Source of the DNA: Aplectana chamaeleonis
Taxonomy: Eukaryota; Nematoda; Chromadorea; Rhabditida; Cosmocercidae
NCBI GenBank assembly: GCA_029168955.1
Contig: JAPDOI010000376.1
Span: 271,001-335,000 of the forward strand
Direction: 5' to 3'
DNA length: 64,000 nucleotides
Part shown: positions 31,646-42,800 of the stretch, in pieces
Layout: every line of letters starts with the position of its first letter
Numbering within the stretch: the first letter of the stretch is position 1
Notes under the pieces: generated by a model
Seen by the model: the letters and a program-made list of their open reading frames with translations, nothing else
The model's database searches: none
What the model was told of the DNA's origin: nothing
Made by a program: the position numbers and the translations under genes

Positions 31646-33127
31646 ATCTTCCTATGTCCTGCCGTGCTTCGCGCAACCGCGTTCGAGACCCTTCCCAATC
31701 CGCGGATTTCCTACATAATTCTGAATTCGATTCCTTCTCGGCTGCAGTACAACGTTACCAGCGCTACAAGCAGACAAACGTAAGTCTTTTTCTCTGCAAA
31801 AATTTTTATGAGATCGCGCACTCTGTCCACGTTTTTCAAACAATAACAGTTTTAATAATATAAGCTTTCTGGGAACTCTTCCAGAATTACAGCTATCAAG
31901 AGCATACTTTTAATGGGTGGGAGTCATCCAATATTACTTTCCTAGTCAGATACTTCGCGGGCCACCACCCACCGCGCAAAGTGCGACTCCCCAGCCGTAA
32001 GCTTTAGTAGGGAGTGCACACTCCTTCCTTTCCTCTCGTTGCTGGACATTAATCTAGAACTAGGGGTAGAGTGGCGATTCAGGATTGTGAAGTTCAGTTC
32101 CTCCTGAGCCCACTATTTAGAAACTGGCAACGCATGTCTTTCATTTCTCACACATCGAGTCTGTCTAAGTCCCCCTTCTAGATCAGCAGCGAAGTTGCGG
32201 CCTCTTTTCAGACCTTCTGCGGGGTCTAGGGTGTGTTCACCCTAGGCAGGTTCAAGCCGGGCGTAGCGTAATTTTTCGAAATCGGAGCGACCCGCCACTA
32301 TCGAATGTTTTTCGAAAGTCTGACATTCCTGAGGCGCGATTTTTGGGCGGTTCATATTTGATTACTAATGTTTTCAGACTCCGAAAATTCCTTCAGTAGT
32401 CGGGCTCAAGCGTCTAAAACCTGAGCAATGCTACGATCCTTTCCTTTGGTGACCTAAATAGGGAGAATTTTTGGGATATCTTCACCAAATTGAGTTTTGG
32501 ATCTAAATTTTTGCGATTCCCCACCTTCGTTTGCGGGCCAAAATTTTGGCGACCCCCCCGCCCCCGTTGCAAAATTTCGCAACCCCGCTTGACCCTGACC
32601 CTAGACCCCCATCTCGAAAAAAAGCTACGGGGAAATCACTGTATGCGATCCTGACTTCCATCGTGGACATTAAGCTATATGATCGATCATACGCAATTTG
32701 AAAATTTGTATCGCGATAAACCAACCACTTCTGTTTAAAAAAAACTCTAATGTACTAACTGCGTGATGTTTTAGACGACTCTACCGCAGCATCTTCAAAA
32801 TAAACTAGCATGGCGCTGATCAAGGAACCTGCTGTCGGACAATCACAAATGATTACAAAGTTTATTATGTATTGTTAATGAAGACATGAATACAAATAAA
32901 TGTGAACTACGGCTATAGCAGTGCCCCAAGACGGGTCACAAGAGATAGCAGTGCCCCAAGACGGGTCACAAGAGCAAGTCATCAGTCCACGTCAGAAGAA
33001 GGTGGGGACGAGTCCTGCTTGCAGTCTCCTTTTCGACTATGAGACTTCTGAAATATATGAAAAGAATTAGAGTGTTCTGCAGGAACTCGTGTAGCCTACA
33101 TGCTTATCGTTGACGAACCGGAGCTTA
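31646..33127. other. Core of the large inverted-repeat element, left part
   Basis: No transposase or host gene is recognised. It contains a fragment of the GGGTCAAGCGGGG palindromic family (32530-32610) and a 30-bp tandem duplication (32915-32974, containing GTGCCCCAAGACGGGTCAC). Confidence 0.45.
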
Positions 33128-33502
33128 GGCGCTATTCATACTACTCAACGCCAGCGCGGTACGCGCGTGCCACGCTGGCGTGGCGTTTGAGTATGAATGG
33201 CCTAAGGCCTCGCCCGCGCGGCACGCGCGTGACGCCCGCTCCGCCATGGCGGCGAAGGCCGTAATGGCTTTTTAACCATTTTCACCACTAAATCATCATC
33301 AATTTCATTTCGTTTCCTTATAATTAATTCCATTGCTCTCCTCTGCTATCGTGGTGGTGCAAGCATTTACAGAATTTGGTTGTTTGGAAAAGATAGGCCC
33401 GCTTTTTTCCGCTCCGCCTTGGCGTCGCCGCTGGAGTATTCATTGTCTCCGCAAGCGCGGCACGCGCGTGCCGCGCTGGCGTTGAGTAGTATGAATAGCG
33501 CC
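33128..33502. mobile_element. MITE with GGCGCTATTCAT ends
   Basis: The ends GGCGCTATTCATACTACTCA (33128) and its inverted copy (to 33502) form arms of at least 33 bp that continue into CGCCAGCGCGG. The flanks are TTA on the left and TTC on the right, close to a 3-bp duplication. About 375 bp, GC-rich near the arms, non-coding. It lies in the core of the large inverted-repeat element. Confidence 0.7.
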
Positions 33503-34196
33503 TTCGTCCGGTTGTAGTCTTATTCTTCAGAACGTACTAACCTACAGAAAAAAAGTCGAAGTGGTTGGTAAGAGATTTACTCTTTTCCAATCAAGTTTGC
33601 TAATGGACAGCACAAAGAGGCAACAACTTTCTCTGATTTTCTGAACATGCGGTGGTGGATTCCTATGTACGGCGAAAAATCGGGGAAATTTTCTGTCTCT
33701 TTGATCTCCTCTATCAGGGAACACGATTGAATGTGAAACTCGCTGTGAGACGGCGCTATTGGACAACCTGGTGGGATCCTGATCATAGGCAAGCGGATAT
33801 GGTTTGGTTAGGCGAGGAAGCCCGTGAGATAATTCTCCAGAAATGAGTCTTGTGGAGGTCATGGTGTAAATTTTGACCCGTGAACGAACATTTAGAAGGG
33901 CCGTGAAATTTGCGGAAAGATTTATCATAATGGAGAGGGGTCGCTGTCTTGCTGAAGTCAGAAACAGCGGCCCATTGGACCCTGGTCATGTTGCAATAGT
34001 TTTCTTACATAGTTTTTCAATCTACTGTTCTTAATTATCTAGCTTGCAATTGAGTAGGTAACTTCCGATGAACTTTTTAAAAGACGTACCTCTAGTGGAA
34101 AGTCCTGAGAGGGCGCTGACTCTAATAACAACAAGTGCTGAGAAAGGAAGCACTGCAGGGATCGAATTCAGAATTATGTAGGAAATTCACGGAATG
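33503..34196. other. Core of the large inverted-repeat element, right part
   Basis: Overlapping open frames on both strands (for example 33577-33792 minus and 33652-33846 plus) are short, contradict each other and show no transposase motif I can defend. Nothing else is seen. Confidence 0.35.
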
Positions 34197-34550
34197 GGGA
34201 GATGTGGTCTGTATTCAACAAATCGTGGGTGTCTCACTAAATCACCTTTATAGTGAGTACAGCCAAGAGTTGTAGGTATGGACCCGAACGTTCACCTAGA
34301 GTTTTCGGAGAGGGGAGGTTATAATGCAGTTCGTACATGAATAGCTATGGTATTGACTCTTCAGAAGCGAATTCTTGTTTACAAAAGAAAAAAGTCACGT
34401 GTTTCTGGTCTGTTCAAACCGAAAAAATAGAAGAACAAGTGTTTTGCGATAAAATTTGACTCTAACTTGAGTGTAGAATGAGCAATACAGATCAAACGTA
34501 CGCATCCGTCAGCAAAAGTTTAAATTTTGCGTAGCTTATCCCTCACAATT

Positions 34551-34694
34551 ATGAGTGCTAACGTCTCTGAACGAAAAAGAAAGTTAAAGGCGAAATATGT
34601 TTCCAGTAAATTCGGTCTGACTGCATTTGTGAGAAACGAAATTGCCAATAATGCTGAACAACTGCTACCTCTCCACTCACCTACCTAAAAACGC
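34551..34694 (+). CDS. Short conserved-arm ORF (unknown)
   Basis: ATG at 34551 opens a frame of 47 codons beginning MSANVSERKRKLKAKYVSSK and ending PLHSPT. The same frame exists on the minus strand in the left arm (from 31291), where the Gypsy insertion cuts it just before its end. The N-terminus is basic. It could be the first exon of a lost transposase or a chance open frame kept by arm identity. No family recognised. Confidence 0.3.
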
Positions 34695-34945
34695 TAAGGA
34701 ATAGGAGAAACACTTGGAATAAGCTACAGAATATGTGAAGTAGCCGAATAACAGTAGGAAATTGTCGAAAAGGACGATTGGCGATGTTTCGGAGTCGAAG
34801 TTACTCGAAATCAGCTGGCTCGGGCAGAGTCAGACGACAGAGCGCGCGAAACACTCATTTGAATTTGGCGCCGGATTAGAGACGGGCGCGAGGAAACTCG
34901 TCCGCCACCGTAAACTCGCCCGGCAGTTTTTCCGTTGTAAATGTA

Positions 34946-35175
34946 CAGGCCATAAAACGGCCAATGTCTCACCGTCGACTGCGTACCACGCGCTGCGCGA
35001 CCGCACGCGCGTCGGAAGCAGACGGGTCTTAACCGCCGCGCGACGAGTTTTGGCCGCCGCGCGACGGCCGAAACTCGTCGCGCGGCGGCCAAAACTCGTC
35101 TGCTTCCGACGCACGTGCGGTCGCGCAGCGCGTGGCACGCAGTCGACGGTGAGACATTGGCCGTTTTATGGCCTG
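34946..35175. mobile_element. 230-bp hairpin MITE with TA target
   Basis: A nearly perfect palindrome with ends CAGGCCATAAAACGGCCAAT and the inverted copy, flanked by TA on both sides (34944-34945 and 35176-35177). The left arm of the large element shows the uninterrupted site (ATGTAGCTGCC on the complementary strand, near 20810). TA target and CAG ends suggest Tc1/mariner-type mobilisation. Confidence 0.8.
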
Positions 35176-35189
35176 TAGCTGCCAATCCA

Positions 35190-35620
35190 TAGCCTGTCCC
35201 TACCCTGTCGCTGTCGCTGTGCAGTGCACTGCGACAGGTTTAAGGGGTATGGTATACTTTTGCGACACACGGTCGCGTCGCTCTGCACAGCGACAGCGAC
35301 CGCCTCCCGTCCTTTAAATCTGTCGCTGTCGCAGTGCACTGCACAGCGACAGCGACAGTGGTAGGGACAGGCTTTGGCACAGTTGCAGTATGTCAGCCCT
35401 CCGCGACACGTCCCTGCGACCCACACGCGACATCTGTTCCTACGACGACCGTTGTCGTTGCTCCCATGCGGGTCCCACCACGATTTGTGTTAGATTGCAT
35501 GCCTGTCGCTCATTACAGCGACAAAGTATACCATAGGCCTAAAGGACGGGAGGCGGTCGCTGTCGCTGTGCAGAGCGACGCGACCGTGTGTCGCAAAAGT
35601 ATACCATACCCCTAAACGTT
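35190..35620. repeat. Stack of nested short inverted repeats
   Basis: The pair CTGTCCCTACC (35193) and GGTAGGGACAG (35362) bounds one foldback. Inside it a 69-bp block (35235-35313) lies between two TTTAA. The same 69-bp block occurs inverted at 35544-35612, next to the right end of the large element, again between TAAA repeats. Its outer end GGGGTATGGTATAC resembles the GGCCTATGGTATAC end of the large element, so the two are related. Confidence 0.6.
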
Positions 35621-36266
35621 AGACGGGCCGCAAAACTGAATAAAGACGTCGAATCGGGCCAAGTTGAGAGAAAACAGCTGATTCGGGCGCGAGCGGCATC
35701 GATTAAAGGGCGAGCAGCAGGTACTGTAATGGCGTTGGGTCCCGATAGGAATGGACGAGTTTACACGCCCCGCCCTTGCCACGCCCATGAAAACTCGGCC
35801 CGAGGTTTGGAAATATAGTCGCGAGTTTGTTCCTTTCATAATTTGGACTCTCTTTCGATGAAAATGTCGAGCCATCAACTTAAAATATAATCCTTTTCTT
35901 CTGTGTACCTCTGCCAAACTTTGTTTGTGCAATTTGGCGTCAATTTTCGTGCATTACGACGTCATTTTGCGGTGGCTTACTTGCACGAAGAAATCGGCTC
36001 GCTGCAGTCGGTGTGCGAGTTGGTCCCGCCACGATTGTCGGGCTACGGTAGACGATGACGCCTGAAAAAGTCCTAGTTTCAACGTCTTGTGCGGGACCGG
36101 CATGGATTCTTGGCTCGCATGCACCCATGGATTCTTGGCGCGGTTGTTCGATCAATATGCCTCACATATTCGTCATCACAGTGTACGCCGTGGAAAACTG
36201 TTCAAACTAGACGTTTTTTTTTCTAAAACGGCTGAAATTCTGTCTGCGAGGCCATTTTCTCGTATC
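35621..36266. other. Sequence with half of the 19-kb repeat, otherwise empty
   Basis: Bases 35995-36105 carry the inverted second half of the repeat at 19050-19145 (GTCCCGCCACGATTGTCGGG). No gene is supported in the rest. Confidence 0.4.
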
Positions 36267-36407
36267 GTCGATCACTGCTCGAGAGATCGCCGCGTCGAAC
36301 ACATGGGGCACGCACGCAAGCGAGGAAGTAGTGATAGGATCATTACCTTCTCGCTTGCGTGCGTGCCACATGAGTTCGACGCGGCGCTCTCTCGACCAGT
36401 GATCGAC
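36267..36407. repeat. Hairpin family H, copy 1
   Basis: Arms 36267-36327 and 36346-36407 are inverted copies, including CACGCACGCAAGCGAG and its complement and GTCGATCACTG/CAGTGATCGAC at the ends. A diverged copy is at 51827-51978. Confidence 0.75.
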
Positions 36408-37626
36408 CATATGTGACGTCATTTTATCGACCGAATCTATGTTTGCTGTCAGATAGCAGAAATATTGAAGAAAAACTTGAACGAGAAGACCTTTTTCGTG
36501 GTTACTGATATTTTTCACACATTCTAATCATTGTACTCTTCTGTAGTGCTTCGAAAAAAAAAACGAATTGACCAACTTCAAATTTGCTTCTCTTCAATCC
36601 AGTATGTTATTTTAGCTTTATTTCATTTGTTTTTAAGGCCCTTTATTGGAAACACCATGGAGAGTATGACCCTGCATGAATTGCTTATGCTTGTGTCAAT
36701 AACGAATAAAATGAACGAATTGTCATCGACGAAGACCGAACAGATGCGCCACGAATGCTTTCGCCTCAATCATCAAGAAAGTTGTCGTAGAAGTTTTTAA
36801 GTTGTTTAAAGATAAAGTCATCTCAACGGAAAACACAAATTTAGCATGCACTCACACCGTTCAAACAGTGTTGAATCCACCATACACGAGTTTATGATTT
36901 TACACATCAATATGAATTAAATTCTTCCAATAAATGACTTCACAAGAGAAGCGGCTGCAAGCCGGAAGTTATTGGACATATCGATCGATCAAGTGTGCCA
37001 AGAATCCATACTGGTCCCGCCACGAAAAGGGGTACTGTGGATCGGGGGCAGCCCTTGGAAATTTTGACCGTTACTGGCATGAGCTGATTGCCGAGATTGA
37101 AACTCAGAGCGTTTTTTTTTCACTTGCTGCGCAGGCTCCGCGTACTGATGGCACGGATACCTTGCGTTCCTTACTACGCGTTGGCGGTAACTCGGTAAAC
37201 ATATGTTATACGTTTTCGATCTAGTCTGACGCATGAACAAGGCGGCTGGCGGTGCGGGGTCGGCGGCCTAAAGCCTAGTTTTCACTGCATCACTGCTGTT
37301 TTTCATAGCAGCGATTTTGCACCCGCTGCTGCAGCGATCTCGCAGCGATTTTGTCCATAGTGCATAGCCCCACGGATAATCGAAGAAATTCGATCAATCT
37401 GTTAAATTAATGGCTGGTAGTCATCAGTAACACGCTTCGACTCGTAAACATTGATCTTTTCATGTGAAAGGGTCAATGTTCACTAGACGAAACGTGTCAT
37501 TCGCTGGCAATCGCTGCCATAATTGCAGCGATGGAGCGATGATCAGCGACCATCGAGAATCGCTCCTCCAGCAGCGAAGCAGTAAAACATAGGATTTCGT
37601 CGCCGCGACCCAGCGATGTAGGACGT
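36408..37626. other. Mostly unassigned sequence before the LINE at 37.6 kb
   Basis: A short ORF at 36657-36800 (48 codons, MESMTLHELLMLVSITNK) follows a TTTTTAAG acceptor-like site but has no known domain. Bases 37010-37075 are the inverted first half of the repeat at 18990-19050. Bases 37270-37620 contain several copies of GCAGCGAT on both strands. No gene is supported. Confidence 0.4.
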
Positions 37627-39470
37627 TTGCCACGAAGCGATCACAATTGGAGCGGCTTTCCATTACGCGCGATGAAAAAGGAACTGGCCCCTGTAATGCT
37701 CAAGCATTCAGGACCAATTTTTCGGGAGTGCCTTAGAGCCCTTTTCAACAGACCCCTGTCAACTGGACTGATCCCGGCGTCGTGGAAGGAGGCGAGAATT
37801 TTCCCACTCCAGAAGCCTGGTAAACCTGCAGAAGATCTGAACAGCTACAGGCCCATTTCGATCATTTCATCTATGGCACGCACTTTTGAAAGAACCATTC
37901 TTCCTACACTGGAGACGCACCTGCAAATCCCTGGATGGCAGAATGGTTTTCGGAAAGGTTTCTCCACAACCTCAGCGTTGGTCGAATTGACCGGATTCAT
38001 CACGGATGGGTTAAATGAAAAGAGACCGCCTAGCCGCTCAATTCATGGTTGCACTCGACTTGAAGAAAGCATATGACACTGTGGTTATCTCCATCCTTTG
38101 TCAAAAGCTTGCCGAGTCATCCCTACCGAGAGGTTTAGCCCGATGGATTTCTAGCTACCTGAAAGGCAGAACAATACGGACAGAGTTTAGAGGCCAGATG
38201 TCGAAAGTAAGATTGGTGCGCTCCGGGTACCGCAAGGTGCAGTTCGATCTCCGCTCCTGTTCTCATTCTACATAGCAGATCTCCGGCACCCCTCCAGAAA
38301 CACGTCTAGTCGGATATGCGGATGACCTAACATTGGTGGCGTCACATCCAGATATTGAAACTTGCGAAAAGCGTCTGAACGAATATCTCCCGAAGCTAAC
38401 AAAGCTCTGGAAGATCTACATCTTCAACTGTCGTTGCAGAAGACCACTGTCTCTCTTCTAACAACACATTCTGCTCAAGCGAGATATGTACCGAAAGTGT
38501 TCATAAATGGGATGCAGATCACACACGAAAGAAATCCGACAATTCTCGGCTACCATTTCGACACTATGATGACGGGTCGACTACATGCGGAAGATGTTCG
38601 CAAGAAGACGGCTAAAAGAGCGAATCTCTTGAAAGCGTTGGCAGGAAGAAACTGGGGACAAAGCAAAGAGCTGCTCACACTGACCTACCGCGCCACCGGA
38701 CAATCCGTGATGTCCTACGCTGCTCCAGCCTGGAGCCCGCTCATTGCGTCGACTCACTGGGATCGGTTACAAGCGTGTCAAAATGCAGCCTTGAGGACCG
38801 CGACGGGAAGCCTGGCGATGGCTGGCACTACCCACCTCAGCAATGAGACGGGAATCATGCCAGTCAAAGCTCATAACGAGATGTTGACGCTTCAATATCG
38901 AACGGTTGCGGCATTTGATCCAGAACACCCCTCACACGACATGATGGAGAAATCGGAACCACCAAGACAGATCAGAAAGCATGTCAGAACGATCAAGCCA
39001 ATATTGGTCAGGCCAGGAAACGCGGAAAGCATTCGCAAAGAAGTGCACAAAGAGTTTGTTAAGGAGTTCCTGGTTACTATGAACTCCCCCTTGCTAAGTG
39101 GACCGCCGCCGAAGATTGCTAAGGAGGAGGAGACTTTGCCAAGACCAGGTTGGGCAGCGCTATCTCAGCTCCGGAGCGGTTTCTATTCGAAGTCGCAATG
39201 GTATCTACATAAGATAGGAGCAGCAGATAATCCACTTTGTCCTGACTGCGGGCTTGAGGAACACACAGTACCTCACATGTTCTCTTGCTCTGGAAGGCCA
39301 ACGCACCTCACAATAGAAGATCTCTGGCTCAAACCAGTGGAAGTAGCCCATTTCCTGTCACTTTAATTATGCAGTACTGTATTTGAAATGTAAAAAAAAG
39401 AAAAACGAATTTTAAAAAAATAAAATAAAAAAATATATATTAAAAAATTCTAAAAAAAAAGATGGAAAAA
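37627..39470 (+). pseudogene. LINE copy E (RT and C-terminal finger), broken
   Basis: Bases 37627-38030 encode the RT N-terminal part (WKEARIFPLQKPGKP, YRPISIISSMARTFERTI, NGFRKGFSTTSAL). After a frameshift 38015-38275 has LDLKKAYDTV. The GVPQG-type motif near 38228 is frameshifted, and GYADDLTLV near 38310 is in another frame. Bases 38362-39366 are a 334-codon intact stretch with the thumb region and finger CPDCGLEEHTVPHMFSC, ending HFLSL. The A-rich 3' end is at 39390-39470. No endonuclease is present. Related to, but diverged from, copies A and B. Confidence 0.8.
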
Positions 39471-39829
39471 AAGAGGGTGGAAAAAACGCCCCACTCAGGG
39501 ATCCTCCAAAAAAGAGGATCCCAGCAATGTTGCTTCGATGACGCCGTCAATATGCCGGAAATTGGATCCAGGATCAGTGTGTATGGTGGATGATGGGCAA
39601 CAACAACAACATGAAAAAGGAACAGTTGTCCCTCGCATGGCCGCAGCTACCACCTGCAGTCAAAACTAGGCTTAACTAGGGAATGGGGTTTCGATTCGCG
39701 CAAGTGATCTACCGTCACAGCCCCGTCCATTCATAAGACTAAAATTGTCACGCGAACTCTACGTTCACCGAATTTGCGCACACGCAAATAAGGAACACAA
39801 GTAAGTCAAGGTTCGTTGTTATGTTGAAC

Positions 39830-42800
39830 AACCTGTTCCAGTTTACTTTCAAGATTTCTCGAAATGCGATTATGAACAGCTATGCAATCACTTAGCCCAG
39901 GTTCACTGGATAGATTCCTTGAACACCGTGAATTAAATAGAAGAGAAATACGAAATGTTCCTTGAAATTTTATATGATGCTATTTCTGTTTTTGTTCCTT
40001 GGACACTGTATAGTTCATGTTCTACGAAAGCTCTTCCTATTTATCTGCAAAATATGATGAGTCATCGCCTCTGCCTCTTCCATTACGCAAAAAGTACAGG
40101 TTTTTGGGACGATTACAAGGCTTATACAACAAGATTCCTAGATAAACTTCGTAAATTTAATCGGAACGTTGAAAAAAGAGTGATTGGATCAGGCGATCGA
40201 AAAGGGTTTTATAAATTGCTAAACGATAGATTGAAAACTTCATCTAGAATCCCATGCCCTGTTAAGAGTGGCCAGATTGTAGTTAAAGATCAAGATAAAG
40301 CCAACTTATTCGCGGAAGAATTTTTGAATGTTTTCATAGAAGACAATGGGTCACATGTGAACTTTGAGCCAGACATAGGTCACCCTATGGATTCCTTCCC
40401 CACATTTTCTCCACCTCAAATATATGAGGAATTAATCAAATGCCCCAAATCGCATTCTCGGACTCCAGAAAACATTCCCTTCTCCTTTTTTCAGAAAACG
40501 GCTCATGTCATTGCTTGTCACACCCATACTAAAGAAGGACCCACCAAGTAGATGTGAAAATTACCGTCCAGTGAGCATTACTTCAAATCTCTGCCGCCTG
40601 TTTGAGAAGCTGCTCAAGAAACACATAATTAATCAACTTGAAGGCAATGCTATCATCACTCATGAGCAGCATGGTTTCGTGAAAGGCAGATCAACCGAAA
40701 CGAATCATCTAGAATGCTTGAATGATTGGACTATCTGGCTGGATGAAAAACACAGCTGTTATATAATTTATTTTGATTTCCAAAAAGCCTTCGATAGTGT
40801 CAATCACAGGAAGTAAAACTATAAAATTCATCAGTTGAAGTTCCATCCAGTAGTGACTCAGTGGATCGCTAGCTATCTTGAAAAGAGAACTTTCGAAGTG
40901 CGAGTTGGTAAAAGTCACTCAGAGATTTTTCGCATATCAAGCGGCGTTCCGCAAGGAGGGGTGTTGTCACCGCTTCTGTTTACTATCTATATATCTGAGC
41001 TCCCATCGCAACTACAAATAGATGGGGTGAAATGCAAGATATATGCGGATGATGTGAAGATCTACAGAAAAGTTACATCTACTGACGACGCTTCTGAGCT
41101 GCAACGATCAATTGATCAAATGATTGTCTGGTGTAAGGAATGGCAGCTAAAACTGTCTCCCTCGAAGAGTCTTCATATGCACATTGGTAATTCTAGCGAC
41201 AATTTTGTATATAACATAGAAGGATCAGAAATTGCCGACACTGATAAAGTGAGGCTTAATCCTCGCAGACGCCTCGGTCATCGGGACTCACGCGTAAAAT
41301 AAAATGCGGATAGTGTAGGTGCATACGACACACGCGCCTTTACGCGCAAATAAAAAAAACCGAAAAACAGATTTTTTTTCAAAGCATGGATAAAGCTTTA
41401 ATAACGCGATGAACACGATGAAGTGCATTATCATACGTATATGACTACGACAAATTAACTCCTTTCAATAAAAGTTCCGTATTTATAGGAAGGAGATTTT
41501 CACCGTAACTCTTTTCTTTACATTACGAAGCTAATTTTCCCTGTTTGCTTAGCTACCGTTCCCATCACTTCTTTCCAGCACAAAAGTTTTCTGTGGGTTT
41601 CCGGAAATAATGCGCCAGCTTTTTGAGTTTTCAGTTCGTACCGGGCCTTTTTCATTGATAACAGACGTCACGTACCATTCCACTCTTCACGGCTGTTCTA
41701 CTTCTGGAACGTAAATCGTAAAAAAAGCGAAAAAATTTTAACATTTTCGTATGAATGTGGACTCAATGAGAAATACCGAGGGGTGTATCTATGTAATTCA
41801 TAACAAGAACAATAATTTTCAGTATTCACTCGAGAGTTTACCTAGTTAGCATAAACACAGGAGCGGTCGGCGATGTAGCAATGCAGCTAGTATCACCACT
41901 TTATGCAACCTTGGCAATGTGTACCCCTCGGTACTTGGAGATTACAAGAGTGCGGTAGGCCACTGCAAAAATAACCTGGTACTCTAAGGCACCAGGCGAG
42001 TTCTCCAGGAAGTTCCTAAACAAGCTCACCACGAGTCTGATGCTTGATTTCCAGTTTTCCTCAGAACCTCGATCCGCGTTGCCCTCCGTAAAATCCTTTT
42101 TTTTGCAACCGTTTCGCTTATCTAATATAGCCGCGTTTGGCATCCTATGTATTCAACACTTAATTGTCCAGTCTCCATTGTTGATGGCAGGTGAGCAGGA
42201 TGCCACCGTCTAAATCTGTGCCTCCGTTTTGGTTCTTCACCAGGAGTGCGGCACTTGTCGTTTGCCGATTGCCGTCCGCCGGCCATTTTGGGGTCTGCCG
42301 TTTGCCGTTTGCCGAAAATTTTGCTTGAAACGGCAAACTTTCGGCAAAAATTAAAACCACAGGAGGTTAGGCCTCACAGCTGTTTATTTGACTAGGTAAT
42401 CAGAGGAAGTCGGCCAAGTTCTAAGCTGTTTGGGAGTCTCCAAGTGTGTTCTTTCAATCATCAGATTCTTAACCCCACTTGGAAATGACAAAATTGCAAA
42501 AAGCCCTCTCCCTGAAACATTCCGATTACTGCAAGTTCCACAGTTACAAAGCCAAGGGGTATCAAAAGTGGAGCGTGAAAGCATCCTTCTTTAGACGTAT
42601 GAACCAGTGAAGAATTCGTGTAGTCGTTTTTCGCCAGAGTTCCGCACCTGCTGGACGTTCCGAAACGCATTTTAGTCTTTAGAAAATCTGGAATCGGACC
42701 TCTTAATCGTGTTCAGCGCCCAGAATAACGGCCTGATCAAAGTTCTGGTGAGAGCATGTTTTTCGAACTTTGCACAGAGTGAAAGCGTTTTCCACCTGCA

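Larger units (their letters stand above)
20679..35539. mobile_element. Large inverted-repeat (TIR) element, heavily invaded
   Basis: The ends are GGCCTATGGTATAC on the left (20679) and GTATACCATAGGCC on the right (35539), each flanked by TAA (20676-20678 and 35540-35542). The left arm is three pieces (20679-20872, 22012-22227, 31168-31645); the right arm is about 34197-35539. The left pieces are split by a 1.1-kb insertion and by the Gypsy element. The right arm is split by a 230-bp hairpin and other short insertions. A TAA target and GG-starting ends would fit PIF/Harbinger-type elements, but no transposase is recognised in the 31.65-34.20 kb core, so the class is inference. Confidence 0.7.

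Noticed and set aside
33542..33928. Overlapping open frames in the core of the large inverted-repeat element as a possible Harbinger-type transposase
   Set aside because: Frames on both strands compete, and no DDE-type spacing or recognised transposase motif could be defended.
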